From an uncultured Clostridia bacterium (GTDB taxonomy: Bacteria; Bacillota; Clostridia; Christensenellales; Aristaeellaceae): DNA of 64,000 bases. The stretch spans positions 1-64,000 of the forward strand of contig CAMVEB010000004.1 of NCBI GenBank assembly GCA_947166385.1, given 5' to 3'. A program made the translations under genes and the position numbers. The notes below the pieces were generated by a model. It was not told the DNA's origin and ran no database searches. It saw only the letters and a program-made list of their open reading frames with translations. This document shows, piece by piece, positions 60,852-64,000 of this stretch (its first letter is position 1; each line of letters begins with the position of its first letter).

Positions 60852-63374
60852 TTTTTTGCCTTCAAGACTCTTGGCGGTATCTATGCCGGCTGCGCCAACA
60901 AGCCCCAACCTTTGTGCTGCATCCTCCCTCATTTTATACTTCAATACTTTTCCGGCGGCATTCATGGGGAAAGAATCCATAAATTCAATATACTGCGGCA
61001 GTTTGTGCCGGGCCATATGATCCCGAATATAGACAGACATTTCTTCCTCTGTCAAAGAAGATCCTTTTTTCTTGATGATGCATGCCATGACAGCTTCGCC
61101 GTAACGGGCATCCGGAACGCCGATTACCTGAACATCTTCCACATCCGGATGGGTATAGATAAATTCTTCGATTTCTTTTGGATAAATGTTTTCTCCACCC
61201 CGGATAATCATGTCTTTCAGCCGGCCTGTTATCAAAAAAGTTCCATCCGGATTCCTGCGGGCCAAGTCTCCTGAATGCAACCAACCATCCTTATCTATGG
61301 CAGAATTGGTTGCTTCCGGCATTTTGTAATATCCCTTCATAATATGATATCCGCGCGAACAGAATTCACCATCCTGACCATCCGGGACTTCTTCTCCCGT
61401 CTCCGGATTAATGATTTTGCACTGAACATGCGGAAATGCATAGCCGACTGTTTCAGTCCGCAACTCAAGAGAATCTGTCCAGGCAGACATGGTGCTGCCG
61501 GGAGAAGATTCCGTTTGCCCATAGACGCTGACAATTCCCCTCATATTCATTTCATCCGGCTGAGCTGCTCTTTTCATAAGTTCCGGAGGGCATCCTGATC
61601 CCGCCATGATTCCGGTGCGCATATGCGAAAAATCCGTTTTCCGATAATCAGGATGATTGAACATGGCAATAAACATCGTCGGTACGCCATGGAAACATGT
61701 TATTCTTTCCTGGTTGATGCAAGCAAGGGAATTCTTAGCGGAAAAATAGGGGAGTGGACACAACGTCGTTCCGTGAGTCATGGAGGCTGTCATCGCAAGA
61801 ACCATGCCGAAGCAATGGAACATCGGGACCTGAATCATCATCCTGTCCGCCGTTGACAATCCCATTCGATCCCCAATACATTTTCCGTCATTCACAACAT
61901 TATAATTTGTAAGCATAACACCTTTGGGGAAACCGGTTGTTCCTGACGTATACTGCATATTGCAGACATCATCCGGCTTAACACGCAGCATCATCGATTT
62001 TAATGTTTCGACCGGAACAGAATCTGCTCGCTGCATTGCCTGTGCAAATGTCAGGCAACCCGGTTGGGTGAAATCCACGGTGATGACATTCCGAAGAAAA
62101 GGCAGCCGCTTGCAATGCAAAGGTTCTCCGGCTTTGGATTTCATTATCTCCGGACAAAGCTCATTGATAATATCCTTATAGTTGCTGTCAAGAGCCTTCT
62201 CTATCATAATCAAAGTATGGGTGTCGCTTTGCCGAAGAAGATATTCTGCCTCATGAATCTTATAAGCAGTATTGACCGTTACAAGCACCGCGCCGATTCT
62301 GGCGCAGGACCAGAAGGAAATATACCAGGCCGGAATATTCGTAGCCCAGATTGCCACTTTTGATCCCTGACGTACTCCCAGGGAGATCAGGCAACGAGCA
62401 AAACGATCCACATCGTCTCTGAACTCAGAATACGTTCTCGTATAATCCAAGGTAGTGTATTTGAAAGCATATTGATCAGGAAACTCAAGGACCATTCTGT
62501 CGAGCACCTGGCTGAATGTTTCATCAATCAATTCATCCTTTTTCCAGACATAACGGCCAGTTCCATCAAAATTGTAATATAGATTCTTCTTCTTCCCTTT
62601 GGGATTGTCAAAACGATTCATATAATTGATAAAATGGGAAAAAATAATCTCACGATCCGTTAAGTCCTCCATCCATTCCGGTTTCCATTCGAGTGAAATG
62701 AAACCATCATAATCAATGGAATACAGGGCGTTCATCATTTCCTGTATGGGGAGCGTTCCCTCACCAATTAAATTATATTGTTTATTTTCGTCAGAATCCC
62801 GCAAATGAACATGCTTCACATAGCCGCCAAGGTTTCTGATCGTCGTATCCGGGGTTTCAGAAAAGTCACGGTACGGATGATGCATATCCCATAAAGCTGC
62901 CAGTTCATCACAGGCATACTCATCCAGCAAAGAACAAAGGCGTTTTGTGTCCGCATAGATTCCCGTGGTTTTCATCAAAACCGTAACGTTCTGCTTTTTG
63001 GCCAAAGGAAGTACGGTATCAAGGCTTTGCCGGACCTGCACTTCGTTGTCTTTCAATGCACACACAGCAATATACGGAATGTGCATATTGCCGGCAATAT
63101 CTATCAGCTCTGCGATTGCCTGCAGCCCGTCTGAAGAAAGCTCACTGAAATCCTCGGAAGTATCCAAACATGGAATTTTCAGGTTCCTTTCTTTCAGGTT
63201 TCGTTCCGTCTCATTTCGGCTATATTTGTGAAAAGGTGCACCACGATCTGTAAGGGAGGGGATTCGATGAAGATTATACAGTTCTATGCCCTGAAATCTC
63301 ATCTCAGAAGCATCGTTCATCTGCAACATCCAGTCTGCCTCACGCCAGCCGCGGGTCGAAAAAGAAAGATTCAT
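60846..63374 (-). CDS. TIM-barrel epimerase/isomerase fused to acyl-CoA synthetase
   Basis: One frame of 842 residues joins two enzymes. Residues 1-255 look like a sugar phosphate isomerase/epimerase TIM barrel (AP endonuclease 2 family), with metal-ligand positions in GIELYN, LWDMHHPYRD, HVHLRDSD and FISLEWKPEW. Residues about 265-842 are an AMP-forming acyl-CoA synthetase: P-loop YTSGTTGFPKG near 476, VYGQTESSPG, GWLHSGDLARRNPDGTFLIT then GRLKDMIIRGGENIYPKEIE, and the catalytic Lys in AAGKVLKYKMRE near 806. The start overlaps the stop of the LeuA-type gene (ATGA). No frameshift is visible at the join. The pathway is unknown; I infer activation of a short or branched acid linked to the neighbour's product. 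Confidence 0.85.
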   Translation of the reverse strand: MNLSFSTRGWREADWMLQMNDASEMRFQGIELYNLHRIPSLTDRGAPFHKYSRNETERNLKERNLKIPCLDTSEDFSELSSDGLQAIAELIDIAGNMHIPYIAVCALKDNEVQVRQSLDTVLPLAKKQNVTVLMKTTGIYADTKRLCSLLDEYACDELAALWDMHHPYRDFSETPDTTIRNLGGYVKHVHLRDSDENKQYNLIGEGTLPIQEMMNALYSIDYDGFISLEWKPEWMEDLTDREIIFSHFINYMNRFDNPKGKKKNLYYNFDGTGRYVWKKDELIDETFSQVLDRMVLEFPDQYAFKYTTLDYTRTYSEFRDDVDRFARCLISLGVRQGSKVAIWATNIPAWYISFWSCARIGAVLVTVNTAYKIHEAEYLLRQSDTHTLIMIEKALDSNYKDIINELCPEIMKSKAGEPLHCKRLPFLRNVITVDFTQPGCLTFAQAMQRADSVPVETLKSMMLRVKPDDVCNMQYTSGTTGFPKGVMLTNYNVVNDGKCIGDRMGLSTADRMMIQVPMFHCFGMVLAMTASMTHGTTLCPLPYFSAKNSLACINQERITCFHGVPTMFIAMFNHPDYRKTDFSHMRTGIMAGSGCPPELMKRAAQPDEMNMRGIVSVYGQTESSPGSTMSAWTDSLELRTETVGYAFPHVQCKIINPETGEEVPDGQDGEFCSRGYHIMKGYYKMPEATNSAIDKDGWLHSGDLARRNPDGTFLITGRLKDMIIRGGENIYPKEIEEFIYTHPDVEDVQVIGVPDARYGEAVMACIIKKKGSSLTEEEMSVYIRDHMARHKLPQYIEFMDSFPMNAAGKVLKYKMREDAAQRLGLVGAAGIDTAKSLEGKKL

Positions 63375-64000
63375 GCTTCTTCCTCCTCATACACGATTTT
63401 GTTCAATGCATTAATGTACGCCATGATGCTTGAACCGATAATATCTGTAGAGAGACCTCGACCTGAAAACAGCTTTCCGTCTGAACGCAGTTTAATCAGA
63501 GTTTCTCCCATTGCTTCGCGGCCTTCTGTAATTGACTGGATTTGAAAATCGTCCAGTTCATAATGTCTTCCTGTTGCTGTTTCAATGGACTTGAATGCCG
63601 CATCAATCGCTCCGTCGCCGGCAGAGATTCCTTCCAGCGGTTTTCCATGAAAAGTCAGTTTCATGTGGGACATTGCTCCAAAATGACTGCCAGTATTAAT
63701 CACATACTGAACATCGGAATAAACCGGCGGAACCTGCATTGATTCCGTTGCAATAATCGCTTCAAGCTCCTTGACAGATATTTGCTCTTTTTTCTCGGAG
63801 AGAGCAGAAAAACGAAGCCATACTTTCTCATGATCTTCTTCTGAAAGATCATAACCAAGCTTTTCAATTGCCTTTTTAACTGATTCCTTCGATTCGTGCG
63901 CATTGAGCGTCAAATTGCCATACATTGCGTTTTCCGCATTGTCATCCGTAATCATCCTGTGTCCCAGTCCAGCCCTGCAGAGGTTCTCTATTTGATTGGT
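63371..64000 (-). CDS. leuA: 2-isopropylmalate synthase family enzyme, C-terminal part
   Basis: The frame is open to the window edge, so the 5' part lies outside. The visible 209 residues hold the end of the catalytic region (QIENLCRAGLGHRMITDDNA) and a linker helix. The LeuA C-terminal allosteric/dimer domain follows: SHFGAMSHMKLTFHGKPLEG, AGDGAIDAAFKSIETATG, then GRGLSTDIIGSSIMAYINAL. This fits 2-isopropylmalate synthase; citramalate or homocitrate synthases share the domain and cannot be excluded without the barrel. The ending ATGA couples it to the fusion gene downstream. Confidence 0.75.
   Translation of the reverse strand, partial: TNQIENLCRAGLGHRMITDDNAENAMYGNLTLNAHESKESVKKAIEKLGYDLSEEDHEKVWLRFSALSEKKEQISVKELEAIIATESMQVPPVYSDVQYVINTGSHFGAMSHMKLTFHGKPLEGISAGDGAIDAAFKSIETATGRHYELDDFQIQSITEGREAMGETLIKLRSDGKLFSGRGLSTDIIGSSIMAYINALNKIVYEEEEA

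Overview
The window looks like a piece of chromosome from an anaerobic Bacillota of class Clostridia, with G+C near one half by eye. Evidence for this is the sporulation-type sigma factor SigH, RicT (YaaT), Mini-RNase III, the c-di-AMP receptor PstA/DarA, a tyrosine T-box leader, the glgC-glgD-glgA set, ThyX, HemW and a small 2[4Fe-4S] ferredoxin. A gut or rumen relative of the Christensenellales is my guess for the lineage; this is inference, not shown by the sequence.

Layout. 0-6 kb is a worn accessory strip: an M48 membrane protease, a metallophosphoesterase fused in frame behind a doubly truncated D-Ala-D-Ala carboxypeptidase, an alpha/beta hydrolase followed by a VapC-like PIN fragment, a glycoside hydrolase family 2 remnant, an acyltransferase, and the tRNA methyltransferase MnmM. 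6-22.4 kb is a mobile region. It holds a DUF4143 ATPase, an Smr protein, and then two diverged copies of the same phage-derived head: a divergent DUF1492-like regulator, a promoter, a short leader RNA closed by a hairpin terminator, and a small gene. Behind copy A (8.6-9.64 kb) stand a complete type I restriction-modification system (hsdR-hsdM-hsdS) and a YefM-YoeB toxin-antitoxin pair. Behind copy B (17.9-18.7 kb) stand a phage portal, a terminase large subunit and two small phage genes, ending against a tRNA-Ser gene. A MarR regulator and a citrate synthase lie between the two copies.

22.5-64 kb is mostly core genome: rluB, proA, smpB with ssrA, tRNA-Leu, an L,D-transpeptidase-CapA fusion, an RlmL-type methyltransferase, pstA-holB-ricT, ferredoxin, tRNA-Lys, mrnC-thyX-rlmB-sigH, an ECF sigma/anti-sigma pair, glgC-glgD-glgA, trmN6-like, a HI0933-type flavoprotein, a TetR regulator, and a T-box(Tyr)-aminotransferase-tyrS-yigZ operon. 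These are followed by Asp23-fakA-recG-ppk and the reverse-strand operon DUF512-der-plsY-lepA-ypsA-hemW, then an mreB paralogue. The window closes in a reverse-strand pair, a leuA-type gene whose 5' part lies outside the window and an 842-residue TIM-barrel/acyl-CoA-synthetase fusion.

The most notable points are the duplicated phage head carrying different cargo (with its conserved leader RNA), the LeuA-coupled TIM-barrel/ligase fusion, the tyrosine T-box in front of an aminotransferase plus tyrS, and the SH3/YkuD/CapA wall protein. All names rest on motif recognition by eye; no database search was run.
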